Origin: Brevibacterium daeguense
GTDB taxonomy: Bacteria > Actinomycetota > Actinomycetes > Actinomycetales > Brevibacteriaceae
DNA: 64,000 bases
NCBI RefSeq assembly: GCF_021729135.1
Contig: NZ_JAJTWW010000003.1
Span: 1-64,000 of the forward strand
Direction of reading: 5' to 3'
The notes under the pieces are model-generated. The model ran no database searches and had not been told where the DNA came from. It was given only the letters and a program-made list of their open reading frames with translations. Positions 16,955-25,873 of this stretch are shown one piece after another. Position 1 is the stretch's first letter; each line of letters begins with the position of its first letter. The position numbers and the translations under genes are program-made.

Positions 16955-18304
16955 ATGGCACAAGCCGCACGTCTGTCGGGATTTCCCGAATGGCTGCCCG
17001 CAGATCGAATCGTCGAGGAGCGGGTCATCGATCTGCTCAAGCACACGTTCGAGCTCAACGGCTTTGCGGCGCTGCACACGCGCGCGGTCGAGCCGATCGC
17101 CGCGCTCGCCAAGGAAGGCGAGATCGACAAGGAGGTGTTCGCGGTCTCCCGCCTCCACGAGGAGCCCGGGGACGCGAAGACCCCACTCGGCCTGCACTTC
17201 GACCTGACCGTGCCGTTCGCCCGGTACGTGGTCGAGAACGCCGGCCACCTGGCGTTCCCGTTCAAGCGCTACCAGATCCAGCCGGTCTGGCGCGGCGAAC
17301 GCCCGCAGGACGGCCGCTACCGCGAATTCATCCAGGCCGACATCGACATCGTCGCCGAGGACACGCTTCCGGACCACTTCGAGGTCGAAGTCCCGCTCGT
17401 GATGGCGCAGGCATTCGGCGAACTCGCCGAGCTGGGGGTGCCGCCGGTGCGGATCCTGGCGAACAACCGCCGACTTCTCGAAGGCTTCACCCGCGGACTC
17501 GGCCTCGAGGACGTCACCCCGGTGCTGCGCTGCATCGACAAGCTCGACAAGATCGGTCCGGACAGGGTCGGTGAGCTCCTCGCCGCCGAAGCCGGGGCCG
17601 ATGCCGCCCAGCAGCGGCTGCTGCTCGACCTGGCGGCGATCGAGAGCACCACCGGGGAGTTCGCCGAGGCGGTCACCGCGCTCGGAATCACTGATCCGCT
17701 CCTCGACGAGGGCCTCGAATCGCTCACCCGGCTGCTCGATGCCGCCAATCGTCAGCAGCCCGGCATCGTCGTCGCCCAGCTCAAGATCGCCCGCGGCCTC
17801 GACTACTACACCGGCTCCGTCTACGAGACGCAGCTCGTCGGCCACGAGTCCATCGGCTCGGTCGCCTCCGGCGGCCGCTACGACGCCCTGGCGACCACCG
17901 GTAAGAAGACTTACCCCGGGGTCGGCATGTCGATCGGGGTATCGCGCCTGATGTCGCGCCTCGTGGGCAGGAATCGGATGGTGCAGGCCAGTCGCTCGGT
18001 GCCCTCGGCAGTGCTCGTCGCCGTGAGCGACGAATCTCACCGGGACGATGCGGCAGCGGTGGCCAACCTGCTCCGGCGGCGCGGCATTCCCGTCGATGTC
18101 TCCCCGTCGGCCAGCAAGTTCGGCAAGCAGATCAAGTACGCCGACCGCCGGGGCATCCCGTTCGTCTGGTTCCTCGACGGCGAGACCGGCCATGAAGTCA
18201 AGGACATCCGCTCCGGAGAGCAGATCAGCGCGGACCCGGAACTGTGGGCTCCGCCCGTCGAGGATCTGTGGCCGTCGGTGAGCAAGGTCACCGCAGCGGA
18301 CTGA
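16955..18304 (+). CDS. hisS: Histidine--tRNA ligase
   Basis: Class II synthetase that charges tRNA-His, 449 residues. Motif 2 is seen as YQIQPVWRGERPQDGRYREF (about residues 108-127), and the histidine-binding signature LDYYTGSVYE near 280. The C-terminal anticodon-binding domain covers about 350-445. The N-terminus (SGFPEWLPADRIVEE) belongs to the longer actinobacterial HisRS type. ATG with GAAGGAGAG upstream. It ends 3 bp from the end of the convergent ArsR-type gene. Confidence 0.96.
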   Translation: MAQAARLSGFPEWLPADRIVEERVIDLLKHTFELNGFAALHTRAVEPIAALAKEGEIDKEVFAVSRLHEEPGDAKTPLGLHFDLTVPFARYVVENAGHLAFPFKRYQIQPVWRGERPQDGRYREFIQADIDIVAEDTLPDHFEVEVPLVMAQAFGELAELGVPPVRILANNRRLLEGFTRGLGLEDVTPVLRCIDKLDKIGPDRVGELLAAEAGADAAQQRLLLDLAAIESTTGEFAEAVTALGITDPLLDEGLESLTRLLDAANRQQPGIVVAQLKIARGLDYYTGSVYETQLVGHESIGSVASGGRYDALATTGKKTYPGVGMSIGVSRLMSRLVGRNRMVQASRSVPSAVLVAVSDESHRDDAAAVANLLRRRGIPVDVSPSASKFGKQIKYADRRGIPFVWFLDGETGHEVKDIRSGEQISADPELWAPPVEDLWPSVSKVTAAD

Positions 18305-18307
18305 GCT

Positions 18308-18679
18308 CTATTCCATCGCGCGCAGGGGACCCGCAGGGCGCGGCTCCGGGTCGGGCGCCAGCGAGCCGTCGGGCGCGATGTGGTCGAAGATCTCGCTGAC
18401 CATCGTGACCACGTGCGGGTCGTCGACCATGTAGAAGATCCTGCGGCCCTCGCGGCGGGACGACACCAGGCCCGCCAGCCGGAGCTTCGCCAAGTGCTGC
18501 GAGACCGCCTGCACACTGGCGCCCGACGCCTCGGCGAGGCCGGTGACATCCGACTCCTCGTGGACGAGGAACCACACGATGAGCAGCCGAGTGGACGAGG
18601 ACAGCATGCGGAAGGTCTCCGCCGCCACCTCGATCTGCGCGGTCGTCGGAGTCTCGATTCCCGAGGGAGTGGTGTCCAC
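18308..18679 (-). CDS. ArsR/SmtB-family transcriptional regulator, probable metal sensor
   Basis: Winged-helix DNA-binding protein of 123 residues. The recognition region is VTGLAEASGASVQAVSQHLAKLR, followed by a wing with RREGRRIFYM. The arsenic-type CxC motif is absent. Near the last helix, D87-x-H89-x10-H100 matches three of the four ligands of the CzrA/NmtR alpha-5 metal site; the fourth position is proline or aspartate. GTG start with AAAGGA upstream. It is divergent from aspS and convergent with hisS, with no metal exporter nearby, so its targets probably lie elsewhere. Confidence 0.85.
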   Translation of the reverse strand: MDTTPSGIETPTTAQIEVAAETFRMLSSSTRLLIVWFLVHEESDVTGLAEASGASVQAVSQHLAKLRLAGLVSSRREGRRIFYMVDDPHVVTMVSEIFDHIAPDGSLAPDPEPRPAGPLRAME

Positions 18680-18816
18680 AATCGTCCTTTCCGGCCCGTG
18701 AGCAGGTCCCGGTCCGTCGGCTCATCCGAGCTGCTGAGCGTTCCGGACTCGAACCGCCCAACGTCTATCATTGACGGCAGGCGTACGGCCCATTCAACCC
18801 TAAGGAGCTACCTGAA

Positions 18817-20592
18817 GTGCTGAGAACCCACGAGGCGGGCACCCTGCGTGTCTCGGACATCGATTCCACCGTCACCCTCACCGGCTGGGTGGACCGTCGA
18901 CGAGACCATGGCGGAGTCGCCTTCATCGACCTGCGCGACGCCTCGGGGATCGTCCAGGTCGTCGTCCGCGAACAGGACGCCGATCTGCTGCGCAACGAGA
19001 CCGTGGTGAAGATCGCCGGCACGGTCGCGGCCCGGCCGGAGGGCAACACCAATCCCAGTCTGCCGACCGGCGAGATCGAGATCGTCGACACCGAGGTCGA
19101 GGTGCTGGCACCTGCGGCGCCGCTGCCGTTCCAGGTGTCCGACCACGCCGAGGACTCCGGCGTGGTCGGTGAGGAGGTGCGCCTGAAGTACCGCTACCTC
19201 GATCTGCGCCGCTCGGGTCCCGCCGCGGCGCTGCGCCTGCGCTCGGAGGTCAACCGAGCTGCTCGCTCGGTGCTGGAGGACCACCGGTTCATCGAGATCG
19301 AGACGCCGACGCTGACCCGCTCGACGCCGGAGGGCGCACGCGACTTCCTGGTCCCGGCTCGGCTGCGGCCGGGCAGCTGGTACGCGCTGCCGCAGTCGCC
19401 CCAGCTGTTCAAGCAGCTGCTGCAGGTGGCGGGCATGGAACGCTACTACCAGATCGCCCGGTGCTACCGCGACGAGGACTTCCGCGCCGACCGGCAGCCG
19501 GAGTTCACGCAGCTCGACATCGAAGCCTCGTTCGTGGAGCAGGACGACGTGATCGCGCTGGCCGAGGAGATCCTGGCTGCGCTGTGGAAGCTCATCGGCC
19601 ACGAGCTCGACCAGCCGATCCCGCGCATCACCTACCACGAGGCGATGGAGCGCTACGGCACGGACAAGCCCGACCTGCGCTTCGAGATCGAGCTCACCGA
19701 GCTCACCGAGTACTTCGCCGACACCCCCTTCCGCGTGTTCCAGGCCCCGTACGTCGGCGCCGTGGTCTACCCCGGCGGCGGTTCGCTTCCGCGCCGCCAG
19801 CTCGACGGCTGGCAGGAGTGGGCCAAGCAGCGCGGCGCGAAGGGGCTGGCCTACGTCCTGATCCAGGAAGACGGCACGCTGACCGGTCCGGTGGCCAAGA
19901 ACATCTCCGATGCGGAGAAGGCCGGCCTGGCCGAGAAGGTCGGCGCCCGACCCGGGGACGCGGTGTTCTTCGCCGCCGACAAGCCCGGGGCTGCGCGCGG
20001 TCTGCTGGGCGCAGCCCGTAAGGAGATCGCAGTCCGCGAGGGCCTGATCGACGAGTCGGCGTGGTCGTTCGTGTGGGTGGTCGACGCGCCCCTGTTCGAA
20101 TCCGCGGAAGAGGCGGCCGCCGCCGGTGAGGTGGCGGTCGGCGCCGGCTCCTGGGCCGCCGTCCACCACGCCTTCACCGCACCGAAGCCGGAGTTCCTCG
20201 ACACCTTCGACACCGATCCCGGCTCCGCCCTCGCCTACGCGTACGACATCGTCTGCAACGGCAACGAGATCGGCGGCGGCTCGATCCGCATCCACCGCCC
20301 GGACGTGCAGGAGCGGGTCTTCAAGGTCATGGGCATCAGCGAGGAGGACGCGCGCGAGAAGTTCGGATTCCTGCTCGACGCCTTCAGCTACGGTGCGCCG
20401 CCGCATGGCGGCATCGCCTTCGGGTGGGACCGGATCGTGTCCCTGCTGGCGGGCGCGGACTCGATCCGCGAGGTCATCGCCTTCCCCAAGACCGGCGGCG
20501 GCTACGATCCGCTGACCGATGCGCCGGCACCGATCACCGAGCAGCAGCGCGCCGAGGCCGGAGTCGACTACACGCCCGAGGACGAGGACTGA
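18817..20592 (+). CDS. aspS: Aspartate--tRNA ligase
   Basis: Class II synthetase of 591 residues. OB-fold anticodon domain at about 1-105, catalytic core with motif 2 ([21 protein letters not shown], near 210-230), bacterial GAD insertion (about 290-420), and C-terminal motif 3 [11 protein letters not shown]. Whether it charges only tRNA-Asp or also tRNA-Asn cannot be told without knowing if asnS or gatCAB exist. GTG start with AAGGAG at 18802-18807. Confidence 0.96.
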   Translation: MLRTHEAGTLRVSDIDSTVTLTGWVDRRRDHGGVAFIDLRDASGIVQVVVREQDADLLRNETVVKIAGTVAARPEGNTNPSLPTGEIEIVDTEVEVLAPAAPLPFQVSDHAEDSGVVGEEVRLKYRYLDLRRSGPAAALRLRSEVNRAARSVLEDHRFIEIETPTLTRSTPEGARDFLVPARLRPGSWYALPQSPQLFKQLLQVAGMERYYQIARCYRDEDFRADRQPEFTQLDIEASFVEQDDVIALAEEILAALWKLIGHELDQPIPRITYHEAMERYGTDKPDLRFEIELTELTEYFADTPFRVFQAPYVGAVVYPGGGSLPRRQLDGWQEWAKQRGAKGLAYVLIQEDGTLTGPVAKNISDAEKAGLAEKVGARPGDAVFFAADKPGAARGLLGAARKEIAVREGLIDESAWSFVWVVDAPLFESAEEAAAAGEVAVGAGSWAAVHHAFTAPKPEFLDTFDTDPGSALAYAYDIVCNGNEIGGGSIRIHRPDVQERVFKVMGISEEDAREKFGFLLDAFSYGAPPHGGIAFGWDRIVSLLAGADSIREVIAFPKTGGGYDPLTDAPAPITEQQRAEAGVDYTPEDED

Positions 20593-20608
20593 TTGCGGTT
20601 CTGCTCTG

Positions 20609-21976
20609 ATGTCTGATCTGTTCTCGGCGGCGACCGGCCCGGGGGAGCCCGGCCCGGTCGCCGGCTCCGCGCTCGACCCGCTCGCCGTGCGGATGCGGCC
20701 GCGCACGATCGAGGAGATCGTCGGCCAGGACCACCTGACCTTCCCCGGCTCCCCGCTGCATCAGCTCGTCACCGCACAGGCCGGCGACAAGGCCGGGGCG
20801 AGCTCGATCATCCTGTGGGGCCCACCGGGGGTGGGCAAGACGACGATCGCGCACGTGGTCTCCCATGCCGAGGACCGTCGGTTCGTCGAGCTGTCGGCGA
20901 TCACCGCCGGGGTCAAGGATGTGCGCCGGGTCATCGAGGATGCGCGCAACGACCGCGATCTCTACGGCCGCACCACAGTCCTGTTCCTCGATGAGATCCA
21001 CCGGTTCTCCAAGGCCCAGCAGGATGCGCTGCTGCCCGCAGTGGAGAACCGGCTGGTCGTCCTCATCGCCGCCACCACGGAGAACCCCTCGTTCTCCGTG
21101 ATCGCCCCGCTCGTCTCCCGGTCGCTGGTGCTCTCGCTCAGGCCGCTGGCCGATGACGACATCCGGATGCTGCTGGAGCGAGCGGTGCACGCGGATCGAG
21201 GACTGGCAGACACGTTCGAGCTCTCGGCGGAGGCCCGCGACTACATCGTCGCGGTCGCCGCTGGAGACGCCCGCCGCTCGCTCACAGTGCTCGAGGCCGC
21301 GGCCGCCAGCGCCAAGGCCACGTCGGCAGCCGCCGAGGCGCCGGTCATCACCGCCGAGCACGCCGCCGACGCTGCCGATCAGGCTGTCGTCCGCTACGAC
21401 CGCAACGGCGACCAGCACTACGACGTGGTGTCGGCGTTCATCAAGTCCATCCGCGGCTCTGACCCGGATGCGGCCGTGCACTACCTCGCCCGCATGATCG
21501 AGGCAGGGGAGGACCCCCGCTTCATCTGCCGGCGGGTCGTGATCTCGGCGGCCGAGGACATCGGCATGGCCGACCCGCAGGCGCTGCAGCTGGCGGTGGC
21601 CACGCAGACCGCCGTCGAGCGGATCGGAATGCCGGAGGGTCGCATCCCGCTCGCGCAGGCGGTCGTCTACCTGGCGTGCGCCCCGAAGTCGAACGCCTCC
21701 TACAACGCGATCAACCAGGCGCTCGCCGACGTCAGGGCCGGCAAGTCGGGGGAGGTGCCGATGCACCTGCGGGATGCCCACTACCCGGGAGCGAAGGCCC
21801 TCGGTCACGGTGCCGGCTACAGGTATGCCCATGACTATCCGCACGGCGTGGCCGGTCAGCAGTATCTGCCCGATCCGCTCGTCGGCACGCGCTACTACGA
21901 GCCCACCGCCAACGGCGCCGAGCACGGGATGGCCGAGCGGCTGGCGGTGCTGCGGCGGATTCTCGACCAGCGCTGA
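20609..21976 (+). CDS. rarA: Replication-associated recombination AAA+ ATPase RarA (MgsA)
   Basis: Clamp-loader-like ATPase acting at stalled replication forks, 455 residues. Walker A GPPGVGKTTIAH, Walker B LFLDEIHRFSK, sensor 1 AATTENPSF. The C-terminal RarA tetramerisation region contains DPRFICRRVVISAAEDIGMADP. The ATG at 20609 gives the usual N-terminus; a longer reading would run into aspS. It sits 16 bp after aspS with no evident ribosome site, so coupling to aspS is likely. Confidence 0.94.
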   Translation: MSDLFSAATGPGEPGPVAGSALDPLAVRMRPRTIEEIVGQDHLTFPGSPLHQLVTAQAGDKAGASSIILWGPPGVGKTTIAHVVSHAEDRRFVELSAITAGVKDVRRVIEDARNDRDLYGRTTVLFLDEIHRFSKAQQDALLPAVENRLVVLIAATTENPSFSVIAPLVSRSLVLSLRPLADDDIRMLLERAVHADRGLADTFELSAEARDYIVAVAAGDARRSLTVLEAAAASAKATSAAAEAPVITAEHAADAADQAVVRYDRNGDQHYDVVSAFIKSIRGSDPDAAVHYLARMIEAGEDPRFICRRVVISAAEDIGMADPQALQLAVATQTAVERIGMPEGRIPLAQAVVYLACAPKSNASYNAINQALADVRAGKSGEVPMHLRDAHYPGAKALGHGAGYRYAHDYPHGVAGQQYLPDPLVGTRYYEPTANGAEHGMAERLAVLRRILDQR

Positions 21977-21990
21977 GCAGGTTCGATCTC

Positions 21991-22051
21991 GGAGGAAAAC
22001 CGAGGCGATCCTGGAGGAGCAGCGAGGCGACATCGGAGGAGCAGTGAGGCG
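21991..22051 (+). repeat. 22-bp tandem repeat downstream of rarA, three copies
   Basis: Units begin at 21991, 22013 and 22035. The last two share GGAGGAGCAG(C/T)GAGGCG; the first is more diverged (GGAGGAAAACCGAGGCG). The array runs directly into the hairpin at 22048-22062. Confidence 0.75.
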
Positions 22052-22068
22052 CCGCAGGCGCCGATTTT
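22048..22068 (+). terminator. Possible rarA terminator
   Basis: Inverted repeat GGCGCC (22048-22053), loop GCA, GGCGCC (22057-22062), followed by GATTTT. The stem is only 6 bp. It ends where the rpsD -35 begins. Confidence 0.4.
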
Positions 22069-22095
22069 GCGCCGGGGACCGTCCTCCCATAGACT
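22067..22095 (+). promoter_or_regulatory. rpsD promoter
   Basis: -35 TTGCGC (22067-22072), 17-bp spacer, -10 TAGACT (22090-22095). Initiation near 22102 gives a leader of about 160 nt before rpsD. Confidence 0.65.
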
Positions 22096-22101
22096 TGTGT
22101 G

Positions 22102-22262
22102 TCGCTGTGCCTGCTCATAAAGGCGGTCGGCCGAGGACGTGCTCGCGTCCTTGAGCCCTCTTTCCCATCCGGGGAAACAGCTGTTCCGGACACGGACGAG
22201 CGCTCGCCTGCGGGGGAGCTCCGGCCGGGACAGAAGAATCGAACCGAAAGGTTGCACCGCTG
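22102..22262 (+). promoter_or_regulatory. Long structured 5' leader of rpsD
   Basis: About 160 nt between the predicted start and the rpsD ATG. A hairpin with arms AGGACG (22134-22139) and CGTCCT (22146-22151) is followed by TGAGCCCTCTTT, terminator-like. Further GC-rich inverted segments follow, then a GAAAGG ribosome site near 22245. Autogenous control by S4 is known in other bacteria; here it is only a suggestion. Confidence 0.4.
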
Positions 22263-22889
22263 ATGACCGCTCCCGCACGGGATCGCCGCCAGGTCCGCCT
22301 GTCGCGCGCACTGGGTCTGCCCCTGACCCCCAAAGCAGAGAAGTACTTCGAACGCCGCCCGTACCCGCCGGGCGAGCACGGCCGCGCTCGCCGTCGCAAT
22401 GACAGCGACTACTCGGTCCGACTCAAGGAGAAGCAGCGCCTGCGCGCGCAGTACGGCATCCGCGAGGCCCAGATGCTCAAGGCCTACAAGGAGGCCAAGC
22501 GGCTTCCCGGTCTGACCGGTGAGAACCTGGTCGAGCTCCTCGAGATGCGCCTGGACGCCCTCGTCCTCCGCTCCGGCTTCGCCCGCACCATCGCCCAGGC
22601 CCGCCAGTTCGTGGTGCACCGCCACATCATGGTCGACGGTCAGCGCGTGGACCGTCCGTCCTTCCGCGTCAAGGAGGGCCAGATGATCCACGTGCACCAG
22701 AAGTCGGCGCAGATGGATCCCTTCCAGGTCTCCGCGCTCGGCGCTCATCGTGACGTGCTGCCGGCCACCCCGGGCTACCTCAAGGTGGATCTGGAGGCTC
22801 TGCAGGCAACGCTGCTGCGTCGGCCCAAGCGCGAGGAAGTCCCGGTCACCTGTGACGTTCAGCTCGTGGTCGAGCACTACTCGCGCTGA
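22263..22889 (+). CDS. rpsD: 30S ribosomal protein S4, zinc-free form
   Basis: Primary 16S rRNA-binding protein of the small subunit, 208 residues. The N-terminal part contains SRALGLPLTPKAEKYFERRP and PPGEHG, and the S4 RNA-binding domain covers about 95-160 (MRLDALVLRSGFARTIAQAR). The four-cysteine zinc knuckle of the C+ form is missing. It stands alone between rarA and alaS, away from the ribosomal protein clusters. GAAAGG precedes the ATG. Confidence 0.96.
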   Translation: MTAPARDRRQVRLSRALGLPLTPKAEKYFERRPYPPGEHGRARRRNDSDYSVRLKEKQRLRAQYGIREAQMLKAYKEAKRLPGLTGENLVELLEMRLDALVLRSGFARTIAQARQFVVHRHIMVDGQRVDRPSFRVKEGQMIHVHQKSAQMDPFQVSALGAHRDVLPATPGYLKVDLEALQATLLRRPKREEVPVTCDVQLVVEHYSR

Positions 22890-22899
22890 TCCGCTCCCG

Positions 22900-22933
22900 G
22901 AGCCGATCGATGTGCACACGCGCTGATCGGCTC
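22900..22933 (+). terminator. Hairpin just after rpsD
   Basis: GAGCCGATC (22900-22908) pairs perfectly with GATCGGCTC (22925-22933), 16-nt loop, no T run. Begins 11 nt after the rpsD stop. Confidence 0.45.
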
Positions 22934-22972
22934 TCGCCGACGCGATGGGCGCGCAGATCTGCTCTGCGGCAT

Positions 22973-23003
22973 CCGCCCGGATCCTGATGGATCCGGGCGG
23001 TTC
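22973..23003 (+). terminator. Strong terminator hairpin after rpsD
   Basis: A 12-bp perfect stem (22973-22984 with 22989-23000) closed by a TGAT loop and followed by TTCGCC. It contains GGATCC in both arms. The tail is T-poor, common in actinobacterial terminators. Confidence 0.7.
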
Positions 23004-23076
23004 GCCATTCACTACGGGGTCGTGCGCGCAGAGGTCCACCGAGAGCCGCCCGGCTGTGCCGAACCGGCCGATCCAC

Positions 23077-23082
23077 TACACT
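23077..23082 (+). promoter_or_regulatory. alaS -10 candidate TACACT
   Basis: TACACT in CCACTACACTTGCGTGG, 134 nt before the alaS ATG. No good -35 at the expected distance. Confidence 0.4.
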
Positions 23083-23215
23083 TGCGTGGGGCGCAGACCG
23101 CTGGGCATCACGCCTGGTCCGACGCCGGGAGACGCCGCAGCACGGCAGGTCCGGCACCATGGCGGCTCCCGCACCCCGGCAGCACCCGTAAACCGCGGCG
23201 GATGAAAGGTCACGA

Positions 23216-25873
23216 ATGAAGACGGCAGAGATCAGACGACGGTGGCTGGATTACTTCGAGGCGAACGGCCATGTCGTCGTGCCCTCGGCCTCGGTGATCA
23301 GCTCCGATCCGTCGATCCTGTTCAACATCGCCGGCATGGTGCAGTTCATCCCGTATCTCTCCGGGCGCGAGCCGGCCCCGTTCCCGCGGGCGACCAGCGT
23401 GCAGAAGTGCGTGCGCACCGGCGACATCGAAGAGGTCGGCAAGACGACCCGGCACGGCACGTTCTTCCAGATGAACGGCAACTTCTCCTTCGGCGACTAC
23501 TTCAAGGAGGACGCGATCCGCTTCGCCTGGGAGCTGCTCACCACTCCCGAGAGCGCCGGCGGTCTGGGCTTCGAACCGGACCGGCTGTGGGCCACCGTGC
23601 ACGCCGAAGACGCCGAGACGATCGACCTGTGGCTGAAGAACACGGCGATTCCCGCCGAACGGATCCAGACGCGCGGCAACGAGGACAACTTCTGGCACAC
23701 GGGGCAGCCCGGGCCGGGCGGCTACTGCTCGGAGATCTACTACGACCGCGGTCCGGCCTACGGCGCCGAGGGCGGGCCGATCGCGGACGAGGACCGCTAC
23801 ATCGAGATCTGGAATCTCGTGTTCATGGAGTTCGAGCTGTCGGCGGTCCGCTCCAAGGTCGACTTCGACATCAAGGGCGAGCTGCCGGCCAAGAACATCG
23901 ACACCGGGATGGGCCTCGAGCGCGTGGCCTTCCTCAAGCAGGGTGTCGAGAACATGTACGAGATCGACGAGGTCTATCCCGTCATCGCCGCCGCCAGCGA
24001 GCTCTCCGGCCGCAGGTACGGAGCCGATGAAGGCGACGACGTGCGGATGCGCGTCGTGGCCGATCACGTCCGCTCGGCGCTCATCATCATCGGCGACGGC
24101 GTCCGTCCCGCCAACGAGGGCCGCGGCTACATCCTGCGCCGCCTGCTGCGCCGTGCCGTCCGTGCGATGCGCCTGCTCGGCGTCACCGAACCCGTGATGC
24201 CGGTGCTGCTGCCGGTGTCCATGGACGCCATGAAGGCCTCCTACCCCGAGCTGGAGACGGACTTCGACCGCATCTCCCGCATCGCCTACGCCGAGGAGCG
24301 CGCCTTCCTGCGCACTCTCGAATCCGGCACCGAGCTGCTGACCCGCGCTGTCGAGCAGGTCGGCCGAGGCGGCACGATCGGCGGCGACATCGCCTTCGCC
24401 CTCCACGACACCCACGGCTTCCCGATCGACATGACTCTGGAGATGGCTGCCGAGCAGGGTGTGGAGGTCGACGAGACCGGGTTCACCGAGCTCATGGCCG
24501 AACAGCGCCGGCGCGCCAAGGAGGACGCGAAGGCCAAGAAGGGCAGCCTGCAGGCCGATCTGTCCGCCTACTCCGCCCTGCTCGATGAAGGGGCGACCGA
24601 GTTCGTCGGCTACGACAACCTCACCGCCGACTCCAGGATCCGCGGGCTCGTCGCCGAGGGGCAGAACGTCGACGTCGCTCTCCCGGGCGAGACGGTCGAT
24701 CTCGTGCTCGACGTCACCCCGTTCTACGCGGAGGCAGGCGGGCAGCAGGCCGATGTCGGAATCATCCGCGGCGACGGCTTCGTCGCGCGCGTCCTCGATG
24801 TCCAGAACGCCCTCAAGGGACTTCCCGCCCACCGGATCGAGGTCCTCGAGGGCGAGATCACCCCCGACACGAACGTCCACGCCGAAGTCGACGGGAGCCA
24901 CCGGTTCGCCGCGGAGCAGGCGCACTCGGCGACCCACCTCGTCCACGCCGCGCTGCGCGAGATCCTGGGCTCCAACGCCGTGCAGGCCGGTTCGCTCAAC
25001 CACCCCGGATACCTCCGCTTCGACTACTCGTTCCCCGACGCGCTCAGCGCGCAGACCCGGGCAGAGATCGAGGACGCGGCCAATGTCGCCGTCCGCGACA
25101 ACCTCGAGGTCAACTACGAGCACCTGCCGTTCGACGAGGCCCGCAAGTCGGGCGCGATCGCACTGTTCGGTGAGAAGTATCCGCCCGTCGTCCGGGTCGT
25201 CGACATCGGTGGACCGTGGTCGCGCGAGCTGTGCGGCGGCACCCACGTGGAGCGCACCACCGAGGTCGGGCCGATCTCCGTGATCTCCGAGGCGTCGATC
25301 GGCTCCGGCACTCGGCGCATCGAGGCCGCCGTCGGACTCTCGGCGTTCCGTTCGCTCGCCAAGGAGCGCACCATCGTGCAGGCGGTGTCCGACCTGCTCA
25401 AGGTGCCCGGCGAGAACGTGCCGGAAAGGGTGGCCGCGCTGCTGGCCCGGATCAAGGAGGCCGAGCGCACCATCGCCGCTCTCAACCAGCAGAAGGTGCT
25501 CGCCGCCGCAGGCGAGGCGGCCTCCTCCGCGCAGCGGGTCGGCGACATCCTGTTCGCCGGAACAGCGCTCGGCGAGGTCTCGGCCGCAGGCGACGTCCGG
25601 TCCTTCGTCATGGATGTGCGCAACCGCCTCGGCAGCGAACCGGCGGTGACGGCCGCCGTCGGCATCGCCTCCGGAAAGCCCAGCGTCGTGGTCGCGGTCA
25701 ACGATGCAGCCCAGCAGCAGGGCCTGCGAGCCGGGGACCTGGTCAAGACGGCCTGCCGGGAGCTCGGCGGCGGAGGCGGCGGCAAGCCTGACCTCGCGCA
25801 GGGCGGAGGCGCCGATCCCACCAAGGCCGAAGCCGCGCTGACAGCACTGCGGCAGGCGCTGGAAGACCGCTGA
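23216..25873 (+). CDS. alaS: Alanine--tRNA ligase
   Basis: Class II synthetase that charges tRNA-Ala and edits mischarged Ser/Gly, 885 residues. Catalytic core at the N-terminus (RRRWLDYFEANGH, VRTGDIEEVGKT, NFSFGDYFKEDA). The editing domain carries the zinc motif HSATH near residue 564 and CGGTH near 673. The C-terminal DHHA1/C-Ala domain has a GGGGGGKPDLAQGGG-type glycine loop. ATG with GAAAGG upstream. Its last base is shared with the ruvX ATG (TGATG). Confidence 0.97.
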   Translation: MKTAEIRRRWLDYFEANGHVVVPSASVISSDPSILFNIAGMVQFIPYLSGREPAPFPRATSVQKCVRTGDIEEVGKTTRHGTFFQMNGNFSFGDYFKEDAIRFAWELLTTPESAGGLGFEPDRLWATVHAEDAETIDLWLKNTAIPAERIQTRGNEDNFWHTGQPGPGGYCSEIYYDRGPAYGAEGGPIADEDRYIEIWNLVFMEFELSAVRSKVDFDIKGELPAKNIDTGMGLERVAFLKQGVENMYEIDEVYPVIAAASELSGRRYGADEGDDVRMRVVADHVRSALIIIGDGVRPANEGRGYILRRLLRRAVRAMRLLGVTEPVMPVLLPVSMDAMKASYPELETDFDRISRIAYAEERAFLRTLESGTELLTRAVEQVGRGGTIGGDIAFALHDTHGFPIDMTLEMAAEQGVEVDETGFTELMAEQRRRAKEDAKAKKGSLQADLSAYSALLDEGATEFVGYDNLTADSRIRGLVAEGQNVDVALPGETVDLVLDVTPFYAEAGGQQADVGIIRGDGFVARVLDVQNALKGLPAHRIEVLEGEITPDTNVHAEVDGSHRFAAEQAHSATHLVHAALREILGSNAVQAGSLNHPGYLRFDYSFPDALSAQTRAEIEDAANVAVRDNLEVNYEHLPFDEARKSGAIALFGEKYPPVVRVVDIGGPWSRELCGGTHVERTTEVGPISVISEASIGSGTRRIEAAVGLSAFRSLAKERTIVQAVSDLLKVPGENVPERVAALLARIKEAERTIAALNQQKVLAAAGEAASSAQRVGDILFAGTALGEVSAAGDVRSFVMDVRNRLGSEPAVTAAVGIASGKPSVVVAVNDAAQQQGLRAGDLVKTACRELGGGGGGKPDLAQGGGADPTKAEAALTALRQALEDR

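Larger units (their letters stand above)
22890..23215 (+). other. Intergenic region between rpsD and alaS
   Basis: No gene is supported in these 326 bp. It holds two hairpins after rpsD (22900-22933 and 22973-23000) and the alaS -10 candidate TACACT (23077-23082), leaving an alaS leader of about 125 nt. Small frames here lack ribosome sites and codon bias. Confidence 0.7.

Noticed and set aside
18808..20706. 632-codon open frame opposite aspS
   Set aside because: Shadow frame of aspS with no ribosome site or family motif.
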